A stretch of DNA of 64,000 nucleotides from Flavobacterium sp. WV_118_3 (GTDB lineage: Bacteria; Bacteroidota; Bacteroidia; Flavobacteriales; Flavobacteriaceae). The stretch covers positions 3,314,001-3,378,000 of the forward strand of contig NZ_CP156060.1 in the NCBI RefSeq assembly GCF_039778605.1, in the 5' to 3' direction. Shown piece by piece: positions 8,587-16,640 of the stretch. Numbering within the stretch: position 1 is the first letter of the stretch; every line of letters begins with the position of its first letter. Below the pieces are notes generated by a model that worked only from the letters and a program-made list of their open reading frames with translations, had not been told where the DNA came from and made no database searches. Both the position numbers and the translations under genes were made by a program.

Positions 8587-8631
8587 GCCCGGAGTTTGTC
8601 TCAAACTTGATGTTAATTTAATATACTTTAC

Positions 8632-9738
8632 ATGAAAATTAGAAATTTCATCGCGCTTTTAATTGTATGTTTCTCATTTAATGGGATTTACGCGCAAAAC
8701 AAAAAATTCAAAGTCTACACTGTGGCCTTCTACAACCTGGAAAACCTGTTTGATACAATCAATGGGCCGAACAATGATGAGGAGTGGTTGCCTAACGGGA
8801 CACAACACTGGACTAGAGCAAAGTATCAGAAAAAACTGGCTAATTTGAGCCGCGTTATTCCGGAAATCGGAACCGGTGAAAATCCATACGCTCCGGTTAT
8901 CGTAGGATGTGCCGAAGTGGAAAACAGAGGGGTATTGGAAGATTTAGTGAAACAACCGGGAATGATCGAAAAAGATTATGGGGTGATTCACTTTGACTCT
9001 CCGGACAAAAGGGGAATCGACGTGGGCTTTTTATATCAGAAAAAACACTTCAGACCGTTAAGCTATAAAAATATACCATTATATATATATGAAAACGAGC
9101 AAGGGTTAAATAAAAAAGCCAAAGAAGAAGGTGATGATAAGGTGGAAGAAAACGTAAACCTTGATGTGAAAACCAGAAGAATCTATACCCGTGACCAGTT
9201 ATTGGTTACCGGATTATTGGATGGGGAAGAAATCAGTGTTATCGTAAATCACTGGCCGTCACGTTCCGGAGGTGAGAAAAAAAGTAGCCCGTTCCGTGAA
9301 GCGGCCGGCGCTTTAAATAAAAAAATTATCGATTCCCTTTACCGAATCAACCCGAATGCGAAAGTAATTACTATGGGCGACTTAAACGATGGTCCTTATA
9401 ATAAGAGTGTAAAAGAAGCTTTAGGTGCGAAAGGAAAAAAAGAGGACGTGAAAGAATTCGGTATGTTTAACCCGATGGAGCAAATGTCGAAAGACGGTAT
9501 CGGAACATTGGCCTACCGTGATGCATGGGATTTATTCGACCAGATTATCATCAGCGAACCGTTGATCCGTAAAGATTATTCGTCATTGCGTTTCTGGAAA
9601 GCAGGGGTGTTTAACAAACCATATCTGATCCAGAGTTCCGGACAGTATAAAGGCTATCCGCTGCGTAACTCCAATGGAGAAGTCGGATTTAGTGACCATT
9701 TTCCGGTGTACATTTATCTGATTAAAGAAGCGAAGTAA
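8632..9738 (+). CDS. secreted endonuclease/exonuclease/phosphatase family protein
   Basis: A 368-residue exported hydrolase of the DNase I-like endonuclease/exonuclease/phosphatase fold. It has a signal peptide through residue 22 (FNGIYAQ). The characteristic metal and catalytic motifs appear in order: FYNLENLFD (about 33-41), CAEVENR (about 94-100), NHWPSRSGG (about 205-213), MGDLNDG (about 248-254) and GFSDHFPVYIY (about 352-362) with the catalytic His. Members cleave phosphodiester bonds in DNA, RNA or small phosphorylated compounds; the substrate cannot be read from sequence. It is divergently arranged with the TonB receptor/lipoprotein operon across a 138-bp gap carrying back-to-back promoters. 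It is followed by an intrinsic terminator, so it is likely monocistronic. Confidence 0.9.
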   Translation: MKIRNFIALLIVCFSFNGIYAQNKKFKVYTVAFYNLENLFDTINGPNNDEEWLPNGTQHWTRAKYQKKLANLSRVIPEIGTGENPYAPVIVGCAEVENRGVLEDLVKQPGMIEKDYGVIHFDSPDKRGIDVGFLYQKKHFRPLSYKNIPLYIYENEQGLNKKAKEEGDDKVEENVNLDVKTRRIYTRDQLLVTGLLDGEEISVIVNHWPSRSGGEKKSSPFREAAGALNKKIIDSLYRINPNAKVITMGDLNDGPYNKSVKEALGAKGKKEDVKEFGMFNPMEQMSKDGIGTLAYRDAWDLFDQIIISEPLIRKDYSSLRFWKAGVFNKPYLIQSSGQYKGYPLRNSNGEVGFSDHFPVYIYLIKEAK

Positions 9739-9742
9739 TAAT

Positions 9743-9770
9743 AAAGGCAGGTTTTTTTACCTGCCTTTTT
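9743..9770 (+). terminator. intrinsic terminator after the nuclease/phosphatase gene
   Basis: Stem AAAGGCAGGT/ACCTGCCTTT closed by a T-rich loop and followed by a T-run. Confidence 0.85.
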
Positions 9771-9803
9771 CCTTTTTTGTACTTTAGTACAAACATTCAA
9801 CCT

Positions 9804-10343
9804 ATGGCTATCCAACCCCCTTTTAATCTTAATCAGTGGATTAATGAGAACCGGCATTTGTTAAAACCGCCGGTTGGTAATAAAAATATATACGTAGACG
9901 CCAACGATTTTATTGTAATGATCGTGGCCGGTCCCAATGCGCGTAAAGACTATCATTATAACGAAACGGAAGAAATCTTCTACCAATTGGAAGGTGATAT
10001 CAAAATCGTAATTCAGGAAGATGGCGAACGTAAGGAAATGCCACTCAAAGCAGGCGATATGTATTTGCATCCGGCAAAAGTGCCACATTCGCCAGTGAGA
10101 AGCGAAGGTTCCATCGGACTGGTGATCGAACGGAAAAGAGCCGGAAAAGGATTTACCGACGGACTGTTATGGCATTGCGATAATTGCAACCATAAACTAT
10201 ACGAAGTCTATTTTGAATTAAAAGATATTGAAAAAGACTTCTTGCCGCATTTCCAGCATTTTTACAATTCGGAAACCTTGCGAACCTGTGAGAAATGTGG
10301 AACCGTGATGGAATCCGATCCGCGTTTTGTCGCAAAAAAATAG
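9804..10343 (+). CDS. nbaC: 3-hydroxyanthranilate 3,4-dioxygenase
   Basis: A cupin dioxygenase that opens the ring of 3-hydroxyanthranilate in the kynurenine route of tryptophan breakdown. From the ATG at 9804 it has 179 residues; an upstream ATG at 9777 would add nine atypical residues and sit on the promoter region. The iron ligands H51, E57 and H95, and the substrate arginines R47 and R99, are all at the positions known from the Cupriavidus enzyme. The C-terminal rubredoxin-like site of bacterial enzymes is present as two CxxC pairs (C125/C128, C162/C165). The ALDH7-type gene follows after 116 bp with its own promoter. Another enzyme of the pathway, kynA, is 53 kb away in this window. The symbol follows common bacterial usage (also haaO). 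Confidence 0.93.
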   Translation: MAIQPPFNLNQWINENRHLLKPPVGNKNIYVDANDFIVMIVAGPNARKDYHYNETEEIFYQLEGDIKIVIQEDGERKEMPLKAGDMYLHPAKVPHSPVRSEGSIGLVIERKRAGKGFTDGLLWHCDNCNHKLYEVYFELKDIEKDFLPHFQHFYNSETLRTCEKCGTVMESDPRFVAKK

Positions 10344-10416
10344 AAAAACACAAAGGTTATTGTTGCGGAAACAGAAGCGTAAAAGTTAATCCTTTATAAT
10401 CCTAAACAAAAAACAG

Positions 10417-10424
10417 TAACTTTG
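10417..10424 (+). promoter_or_regulatory. -7 box TAACTTTG of the aldehyde dehydrogenase gene
   Basis: TAnnTTTG match 35 bp before the ATG at 10460, in the gap after the dioxygenase gene. Confidence 0.6.
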
Positions 10425-10459
10425 TGAAAAATAAAAACACACGAAAATAACTTAGAATA

Positions 10460-12007
10460 ATGGCAACAGCAATTGACCAATTCGGTATTCAGGAAGCACT
10501 ACAACAATTAGGGCTTAAAGAAATAAACGAAGGAACATCAACCGGTTCAAACTGGTTTTCAAATGGTAAAATTATCGAATCCTATTCTCCTGCAACCGGA
10601 GAATTAATCGGAAAAGTAAAATCATCCACTAAAGAAGATTACGAAGCAGCCATGAAAACGGCTGAAGAGGCGTTTAAAGAATGGCGATTGATCCCGGCTC
10701 CGAAAAGAGGCGAAATTGTGCGTCAAATGGGTGAAGCACTTAGAAAATATAAAGAGCCTCTGGGGAAACTGGTTTCGTATGAAATGGGTAAAAGCCTTCA
10801 GGAAGGTTTGGGTGAAGTTCAGGAAATGATCGATATCTGTGATTTCGCAGTAGGATTATCCCGTCAGCTTTACGGTTTAACTATGCATTCCGAAAGACCA
10901 ATGCACAGAATGTATGAGCAATGGCATCCGTTTGGAGTGGTAGGGATTATCTCGGCGTTTAACTTCCCGGTAGCGGTATGGAGCTGGAATTCAATGTTGG
11001 CTTGGGTTTGTGGAGACGTTTGTATCTGGAAACCAAGTTCAAAAACACCTTTGTGTGCCGTAGCTTGTCAAAACATTATTACAGAAGTATTGCGTAACAA
11101 CAATGTTTCAGAAGGTGTTAGCTGTTTAGTAGTCGGAAACGAGTCTGGTGATTTGATCAACAATGATAAGCGTATTCCATTAGTATCGTTCACAGGTTCT
11201 ACAAGAATCGGACGTCACGTATCGAAAACCGTAGCGGAACGTTTCGGAAATACAATCCTTGAATTAGGTGGAAACAACGCCATTATCGTTTCAGAACATG
11301 CCGATATCAGTATGGTATTGGTAGGGGCGGTATTCGGAGCGGTAGGAACTGCCGGACAACGTTGTACCTCTACAAGACGTTTAATCGTTCACGAAAGTGT
11401 TTACGACAAAACGATCAACGTATTGAAAAATGCATACGGACAGTTAAAAATCGGAAATCCATTGGATTCGAACAACCACGTTGGACCGCTAATCGACAAA
11501 GGTGCGGTGAACGATTACCTGAATGCTATTGAAAAAGCAAAACAGGAAGGTGGAAACATTATCGTTGAAGGTGGTGTTTTAGAAGGTGAAGGATACGAAA
11601 GCGGATGTTACGTAAAACCATGTATCATCGAGGCGAAAAATGAATTCCATATTGTTCAGGAAGAAACATTCGCACCGATCTTATATGTAATGAAATATTC
11701 AACTATCGAAGAGGCGATCGCTATGCAAAATGGTGTTCCTCAAGGATTGTCATCATCGATCTTTACCAACAACATGAGAGAAATGGAATTATTCCTTTCT
11801 CAGGCTGGTTCAGATTGTGGTATCGCAAACGTAAACATCGGAACATCTGGTGCTGAAATCGGTGGTGCTTTTGGTGGTGAAAAAGAAACCGGTGGAGGAC
11901 GTGAGTCAGGATCGGATGCGTGGAAAGCGTATATGAGAAGACAAACGAATACCATCAACTACGGAACCGCGTTGCCATTGGCACAAGGTATCAAGTTTGA
12001 TTTATAA
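10460..12007 (+). CDS. amaB: ALDH7-type aldehyde dehydrogenase (aminoadipate-semialdehyde type)
   Basis: NAD-dependent aldehyde dehydrogenase of 515 residues. It resembles the antiquitin/ALDH7A1 family along its whole length (IPAPKRGEIVRQMGEAL, GEVQEMIDICDFAVGLSR, GIISAFNFPVAVWSWN, GAEIGGAFGGEKETGGGRES). The catalytic Glu268 (LELGGNNAI) and nucleophile Cys302 (GQRCTST) are in place. ALDH7 enzymes oxidise alpha-aminoadipate semialdehyde/piperideine-6-carboxylate in lysine breakdown, which is the best functional guess. Its position after 3-hydroxyanthranilate dioxygenase could tempt one to call it 2-aminomuconate semialdehyde dehydrogenase, but that activity belongs to a different ALDH branch. 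It has its own promoter box and a strong terminator. The family is certain; the substrate is inferred. Confidence 0.88.
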   Translation: MATAIDQFGIQEALQQLGLKEINEGTSTGSNWFSNGKIIESYSPATGELIGKVKSSTKEDYEAAMKTAEEAFKEWRLIPAPKRGEIVRQMGEALRKYKEPLGKLVSYEMGKSLQEGLGEVQEMIDICDFAVGLSRQLYGLTMHSERPMHRMYEQWHPFGVVGIISAFNFPVAVWSWNSMLAWVCGDVCIWKPSSKTPLCAVACQNIITEVLRNNNVSEGVSCLVVGNESGDLINNDKRIPLVSFTGSTRIGRHVSKTVAERFGNTILELGGNNAIIVSEHADISMVLVGAVFGAVGTAGQRCTSTRRLIVHESVYDKTINVLKNAYGQLKIGNPLDSNNHVGPLIDKGAVNDYLNAIEKAKQEGGNIIVEGGVLEGEGYESGCYVKPCIIEAKNEFHIVQEETFAPILYVMKYSTIEEAIAMQNGVPQGLSSSIFTNNMREMELFLSQAGSDCGIANVNIGTSGAEIGGAFGGEKETGGGRESGSDAWKAYMRRQTNTINYGTALPLAQGIKFDL

Positions 12008-12026
12008 TCGATACAAATCTTAATAT

Positions 12027-12064
12027 AAAAAGGGCTGTCTAATTTTGTAGACAGCCCTTTTTTG
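12027..12064 (+). terminator. intrinsic terminator after the ALDH gene
   Basis: Stem AAAAAGGGCTGTCT/AGACAGCCCTTTTT with an 8-base loop and a T-run. Strong. Confidence 0.9.
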
Positions 12065-12105
12065 TTTCTACTATCTGAGAATCAGATATGCTATTTCGGT
12101 TTCTA

Positions 12106-12138
12106 ACATCTGACAGGTTTCCAAAACCTGTCAGATGT
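12106..12138. repeat. 33-bp dispersed palindrome, compensatory variant
   Basis: Arms ACATCTGACAGGTTT and AAACCTGTCAGATGT around loop CCA. Compared with copies 1 and 31295, the fourth base of the left arm is C to T and its partner in the right arm is G to A, so pairing is kept. It lies between the convergent ALDH and outer-membrane protein genes and may terminate the latter. Confidence 0.95.
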
Positions 12139-12147
12139 TAAATAGAT

Positions 12148-12696
12148 TTAAAAACGATACCCGATACTTACTCCGGCGTTAAACTCAATCGCGCTAAAAC
12201 GATCGTTTACAGCACTGCTAAAGTTACGCGCAATATTCGCATAGGGTGCGATCGCAAATTTATCGTTCCAGGCCCATTTGTATCCGGTTCCGAAACCGAT
12301 GATAAAGCTGTTCATATCGGTCGTAAGGGTTACTTCCGCATCGTTGATGACTTCTTTTTCGTTAAAATCACCAAAGCGGTATTTTAAAAATGGCGATACA
12401 TAATAGCCGGAATTGCTTGCTCCGTTAGCTCCGAAATAAAAATTATAGGAAGCCAGAATACTATTGGTTTTAAATTCTTTGGCACCACCGCTCTTTTCAG
12501 CAGTATAGGAAAAACGGTCGTTGATCAGGAATTCAACTCCGATAGACTGGTCATTGTCCAGAAAATGCTCATAGCCCAGTTCCACCGAGGCCAGTACGAT
12601 CGTATTTAAAATATTAACCTTAACTTCGTTCTTGGATTGTGCATTGGCAAAAAGGCCGCTCAATAGTACGCCTAAAAGAATAATGTGTTTTCTCAT
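12148..12696 (-). CDS. small outer-membrane beta-barrel protein
   Basis: A 182-residue predicted outer-membrane protein of the porin-like/OprF-N type. A signal peptide runs through residue 20 (GLFANAQ). Alternating amphipathic strands follow (ASVELGYEHFL, SILASYNFYFG, FIIGFGTGYKWAW), and the last strand ends with the outer-membrane signature GVSIGYRF. About eight strands fit the length. No ligand or catalytic motif is visible. It stands alone on the minus strand: its promoter box lies in the short gap after the metallophosphoesterase stop codon, and the palindrome at 12106 lies directly downstream. Function unknown. Confidence 0.8.
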   Translation of the reverse strand: MRKHIILLGVLLSGLFANAQSKNEVKVNILNTIVLASVELGYEHFLDNDQSIGVEFLINDRFSYTAEKSGGAKEFKTNSILASYNFYFGANGASNSGYYVSPFLKYRFGDFNEKEVINDAEVTLTTDMNSFIIGFGTGYKWAWNDKFAIAPYANIARNFSSAVNDRFSAIEFNAGVSIGYRF

Positions 12697-12711
12697 ATTT
12701 CAAAATTTTTG

Positions 12712-12719
12712 CAAAGGTA
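12712..12719 (-). promoter_or_regulatory. -7 box TACCTTTG of the outer-membrane protein gene
   Basis: TAnnTTTG match on the minus strand, 15 bp before the start codon at 12696, which leaves a very short leader. It shows the gene is not simply read through from the phosphatase. Confidence 0.55.
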
Positions 12720-12738
12720 TAAAAATCAGACGAAACGC

Positions 12739-13467
12739 TTAGTTGCGCCCTTTCTCGTTGGCGTAAAGCTCGTGTAACGGATCACTTTGCCAAAACGTTT
12801 TGGTGTCCACGTCCATAATCGTTAGCCGACCTTTAAATGCAGCTCCGGTATCGACATTCCAGACATTGGCTTTGTTCACCGGTACGGTTTCGCCAATTCG
12901 GGTTACCGGTGTATGACCGATAAAGATTTCTTTATATAGCGTAAGGCGTTTCGGATAAAACAAATCGTCTTTCGATAGCGCCGGATTTAACGACATGGCC
13001 GTTTCCCATAACGTTCGGTCCCAACAGAACATCCCGCGGAAAAACTCGTAGTAAACCCCTTTCTGATTCGTAAAACCGGCATGAACATACAGGCGATCCT
13101 GTTCGTCGATATAATAGTCGTTTAAACGCGCCAGAAAACCTATGTGACGGTCTTTGGTGTGAATGTCGAGATCCTGATAGGCATCTACAGTCGATTGTCC
13201 GCCGTGGATACGCCATTCGGCATTGTCGTCGCCAGCCATTAACCAGCGTAAAACCATTTCTTCATGGTTGCCGCGGATAAAAAAACAATCGTGGGTTTTG
13301 TCCAGTTCAATTAAAAAATCAATTACACGAGGCGAATCACTCCATCCATCAATATAATCGCCTAAAAACACTAATTTATCGTTTGTAGTAACCTCGGCGC
13401 GTTCCAGGATCTGGTGTAACGCTTTCAGTCCGCCGTGTATATCTCCAATAACTAACGTTCTACTCAT
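12739..13467 (-). CDS. metallophosphoesterase, PrpA/PrpE-like serine/threonine phosphatase type
   Basis: A 242-residue calcineurin-fold phosphoesterase. All metal-site motifs are visible: GDIHG (8-12), GDYIDG (36-41), RGNHE (65-69), then YVHAGF and FIGHTPVTRIGE in the C-terminal half. No signal peptide, so cytosolic. Relatives act on phosphoserine/phosphothreonine, bis(5'-nucleosyl) tetraphosphates or similar, and sequence does not decide between these. Its start overlaps the end of the upstream AlbA-domain gene by 8 bp (13460-13467), so the two are translationally coupled and probably work in one process. Its partner makes a signalling or nucleic-acid-linked role plausible, but that is inference. 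Confidence 0.88.
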   Translation of the reverse strand: MSRTLVIGDIHGGLKALHQILERAEVTTNDKLVFLGDYIDGWSDSPRVIDFLIELDKTHDCFFIRGNHEEMVLRWLMAGDDNAEWRIHGGQSTVDAYQDLDIHTKDRHIGFLARLNDYYIDEQDRLYVHAGFTNQKGVYYEFFRGMFCWDRTLWETAMSLNPALSKDDLFYPKRLTLYKEIFIGHTPVTRIGETVPVNKANVWNVDTGAAFKGRLTIMDVDTKTFWQSDPLHELYANEKGRN

Positions 13468-14623
13468 TATTCATTCCGTATTTCATTTTTCGTAAAATGC
13501 GCATGGCTTCTTTAAACGACACATAAACCGTAGGGTTTTCATGCGCTTTAAGGAGCAATTTGGCATCAATAAGTTTTTGTTTGGCCTCTTCAAATCCATT
13601 CAGATAACAGATCATCAGGGTCGAGGGTAGGTTTTCCAGATCTTTATTCTCGCGTTCGGACAACGGTAAACCTTTTTGCAATTTACGGATTAATGCTAAA
13701 TTGGAGTTATAAATATGAAATAACATTTTACGGTTGAATTCCGGTGGCTCGAAAAGCATCTGGTTGTCGATCTTGTAGTAACCATTGTCATAAAACCGGA
13801 TGCTGACCTGCTCCAACGGGTAATAACTCGTTTTGTCGTTTAATCCCAATAGTAGGTATTCGGTGATTCTAAAACAATCGTCCGTATAGTCTACCGTCAC
13901 TTCGTCTAATGCCGAGTAAAAAAGTTTGACCTGTTCGTTGATTAACTCGATATCAACCCGGGAAAAGAACGTCTTATCCCGTATTTTCTTTTTGTTTCCG
14001 GCCCAGCAAACGATAAAAAATTCCTTGAAAACCTTATACTTGGGATTCATATCCTTATGACGGTTGTTCATGAAATCGATAACGCCTTCCAGCGTATATT
14101 CAATGCTGTTGCGGGAGTTGTTTTCGATACTGATAACCGTTTCGGTATTCGAATTGGCTATAGGTTCCTGAAAAAAATCCGGCTCATCAATCGGGATCGA
14201 ATTGCTCCCCCGACGGATAAAAATGGCTTTGGCCGGAATGGTATATATCGCTTTTTTAAAAGATGAAATTTTATGCGTCGGCCGAATCGTAACCAATCCA
14301 ACGACCTTGTCTTTTGGTAAATGCGGAAACGGAACATTTTCATACTGAATCCGCGGTGGATTATCCAAAAAAGCATTGACCAGATTCTGAATCCGACTGT
14401 CGTCGAAAAAGTCGTCGCCTACAATTTCGTTGTCCTGATCTTCCACACCCACCACAATATAGGAATTGTTAGTCGGGTTGGAATTCGATAACGCACAGAT
14501 GTGTTTTAAAAACTTTGCCTTGCCTTCTTTGGTATGCAGATTCAACTGACGTTTTTTGTCATAGAAGCTGCTCTCATCGTTGTGAGCCAATAGGTTTTTG
14601 ATAAGCAGGCGCTTGTTAATCAT
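13460..14623 (-). CDS. Schlafen/AlbA_2-domain protein
   Basis: A 387-residue cytosolic protein. The N-terminal ~150 residues match the AlbA_2 (Schlafen-AlbA, divergent AAA-4) fold: SSFYDKKRQLNLHTKEGKAK, FLKHICALSNSNPTNNSYIV, VGVEDQDNEIVG, and FIRRGSNSIPID near residue 140. This domain occurs in putative nucleic-acid- or ATP-binding regulators. The C-terminal 230 residues are helical and basic and I do not recognise them. The 3' end overlaps the metallophosphoesterase gene by 8 bp, and 15 bp separate it from the SDR gene upstream, so all three may form one operon. No HTH follows the AlbA_2 domain, unlike many bacterial AlbA_2 regulators. Function is open. Confidence 0.75.
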   Translation of the reverse strand: MINKRLLIKNLLAHNDESSFYDKKRQLNLHTKEGKAKFLKHICALSNSNPTNNSYIVVGVEDQDNEIVGDDFFDDSRIQNLVNAFLDNPPRIQYENVPFPHLPKDKVVGLVTIRPTHKISSFKKAIYTIPAKAIFIRRGSNSIPIDEPDFFQEPIANSNTETVISIENNSRNSIEYTLEGVIDFMNNRHKDMNPKYKVFKEFFIVCWAGNKKKIRDKTFFSRVDIELINEQVKLFYSALDEVTVDYTDDCFRITEYLLLGLNDKTSYYPLEQVSIRFYDNGYYKIDNQMLFEPPEFNRKMLFHIYNSNLALIRKLQKGLPLSERENKDLENLPSTLMICYLNGFEEAKQKLIDAKLLLKAHENPTVYVSFKEAMRILRKMKYGMNNE

Positions 14624-14638
14624 CGAATAAAGAGGATG

Positions 14639-15391
14639 TTATAAAATTTTGTTTACGATTGTTGACGTAGCCTGAGCGGTCGATAATACCATCAGATCGG
14701 CAATGTTAACATGATACGGTCTTGAGATCACAAAGTGGATAATATCCGCGATGTCTTCGGCCAGTAAGGGTTGAAAACCTTTGTATACGGTATCGGCACG
14801 ATCGGTATCGCCTTTAAAGCGCACTTCGGAAAAAGCCGTGTGAACCATACCCGGATGAATACCGCCCACTTTAATTCCAAAAGCATTCAGGTCGATCCGC
14901 ATGCCTTGAGTGATGGCGTCTACAGCATGTTTGCTCGCGCAATAAACGTTTCCGTTGGGATAAACTTCCTTTGCGGCGGTCGATCCGATGTTGATAATAT
15001 GACCGGATTTGCGTTCGGCCATTTGTGGTACTATCGCTTTCGAAACATACAACAATCCTTTTACGTTAATGTCGATCATCGCATCCCAATCGTCGGTGTT
15101 TCCGGTTTGAATCGGATCCAGTCCATGAGCATTTCCTGCATTATTGATCAGAATATCGATTTTTGAAAAGTCCTCCGGAAGGGACGAAATGGCTTTAAAA
15201 ACCGAATCTTTGTCTTTCACATCAAAGACAAGTGACGTAATTTGTGTATGTTTTGCTAAATCGCTTTCTAATGTTTCGAGAATTTCTTTTCTTCGTCCAC
15301 AGATAATCAGACGATATTGATGACGGGCCAAAAGCTCAGCTGTCGCTTTTCCGATTCCGCTTGTAGCACCCGTGATAAGAACTGTTTTCAT
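14639..15391 (-). CDS. SDR-family NAD(P)-dependent oxidoreductase
   Basis: A 250-residue classical short-chain dehydrogenase/reductase. The cofactor motif TGATSGIG is at 7-14, NNAG at 83-86, and the catalytic Ser137, Tyr150 and Lys154 (YCASK) are all present. The basic residues CGRRKE at 31-36 after the second strand favour NADPH. It most resembles the YdfG-like 3-hydroxy acid/serine dehydrogenase group (NAGNAHGLDP, INVKGLLYVSKAIVPQM), which reduces malonic semialdehyde or oxidises hydroxy acids. The exact substrate is not readable. It heads the minus-strand group with the AlbA-domain gene and phosphatase, and is divergent from the bat operon across 171 bp. Confidence 0.88.
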   Translation of the reverse strand: MKTVLITGATSGIGKATAELLARHQYRLIICGRRKEILETLESDLAKHTQITSLVFDVKDKDSVFKAISSLPEDFSKIDILINNAGNAHGLDPIQTGNTDDWDAMIDINVKGLLYVSKAIVPQMAERKSGHIINIGSTAAKEVYPNGNVYCASKHAVDAITQGMRIDLNAFGIKVGGIHPGMVHTAFSEVRFKGDTDRADTVYKGFQPLLAEDIADIIHFVISRPYHVNIADLMVLSTAQATSTIVNKIL

Positions 15392-15562
15392 GGTAATTAA
15401 ATTTCAGATCTTAAAAATATAAAAACAAAATCATAATTCAGGCTTAAAATGAAAGTGTTACCAAGACTTTTAACCAATTGTTAACAACAAAACACTAAAT
15501 AAATTTTCAATTTGCAGTGTTAAAATAACTTATTTAATTTCACGGCTCAAAAAAACATAAAA

Positions 15563-16567
15563 ATGGACGACACCACAGCTACTTTAGACATTAGAGCAAT
15601 TAATGAAAAAATAGAGAGAGAAAGTGCTTTTATCGATCTGCTGACAATGGAGATGAACAAGGTGATTGTAGGTCAGAAGCACATGGTAGAACGATTATTA
15701 ATCGGACTTTTAGGACAAGGTCATATCCTTTTGGAAGGAGTTCCGGGATTGGCAAAAACATTAGCCATCAATACCCTGTCGCAAGCGGTTCAAGGTTCTT
15801 TCAGCAGAATTCAGTTTACGCCCGACCTTTTACCGGCGGATGTAGTGGGAACCATGATCTATAATATCAAACAAAATGACTTCTCGATAAAAAAAGGACC
15901 GATCTTCGCCAATTTCGTATTAGCGGATGAGATCAACCGGGCACCGGCAAAAGTGCAATCGGCATTACTGGAAGCCATGCAGGAAAAACAGGTAACCATT
16001 GGCGATGAAACCTTTAAGCTGGACAAACCATTCCTGGTAATGGCTACGCAAAACCCGGTAGAACAGGAAGGAACCTATCCGTTACCGGAAGCGCAGGTCG
16101 ATCGTTTTATGTTAAAAACGGTAATCGACTATCCTAAAATGGAAGACGAGCGTATGGTAATCCGTCAAAACCTGAAAGGAAGCTACGAAAAAGTGAACGC
16201 GGTGATTTCGTTAGATCAGATCCGGAGAGCGCAGGAAGCGGTTCGCGAAGTCTATATGGACGAGAAAATTGAAAAATACATCCTGGATATCATCTTTGCT
16301 ACCCGTTATCCTGAAAAATACAAACTGGCCGATTTAAAACCATTAATCAGCTTCGGTGCTTCGCCAAGGGGAAGTATCAATCTGGCTACGGCGGCTAAAT
16401 GTTATGCCTTTATCAAACGCCGTGGTTATGTAATCCCGGAAGACGTGCGTGCCGTGGTTCACGATGTGTTGCGTCACAGAATCGGAATTACCTACGAAGC
16501 AGAGGCCGAAAACATCACTTCTGTTGAGATCATCAATAAAATTGTAAACGAAATCGAAGTGCCTTAG
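15563..16567 (+). CDS. MoxR-family AAA+ ATPase
   Basis: A 334-residue AAA+ ATPase, first gene of the aerotolerance operon. Walker A is GVPGLAKT (59-66), Walker B is VLADEINRAP (about 113-122), and the sensor/arginine-finger region (VMATQNPVEQEGTYPLPEAQVDRF) is intact. MoxR ATPases act as chaperones that insert metals or assemble complexes for VWA-domain partner proteins. Here the partners are probably the BatA and BatB proteins encoded downstream. The DUF58 gene starts 73 bp later. The upstream 171 bp is AT-rich and must hold the operon promoter, although no clean TAnnTTTG box was found there. Confidence 0.92.
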   Translation: MDDTTATLDIRAINEKIERESAFIDLLTMEMNKVIVGQKHMVERLLIGLLGQGHILLEGVPGLAKTLAINTLSQAVQGSFSRIQFTPDLLPADVVGTMIYNIKQNDFSIKKGPIFANFVLADEINRAPAKVQSALLEAMQEKQVTIGDETFKLDKPFLVMATQNPVEQEGTYPLPEAQVDRFMLKTVIDYPKMEDERMVIRQNLKGSYEKVNAVISLDQIRRAQEAVREVYMDEKIEKYILDIIFATRYPEKYKLADLKPLISFGASPRGSINLATAAKCYAFIKRRGYVIPEDVRAVVHDVLRHRIGITYEAEAENITSVEIINKIVNEIEVP

Positions 16568-16640
16568 AATATAGATTGCTGATTTTAACCCCTTTTGCCA
16601 GGCATCAGGATCGAATCGTTAATCTGTAATCACTCTTAGA

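Noticed and set aside
8252..8635. A plus-strand frame of 127 residues overlapping the TonB-receptor start.
   Set aside because: It lies antisense to the signal peptide and regulatory domain of a clear receptor gene and covers both promoters.
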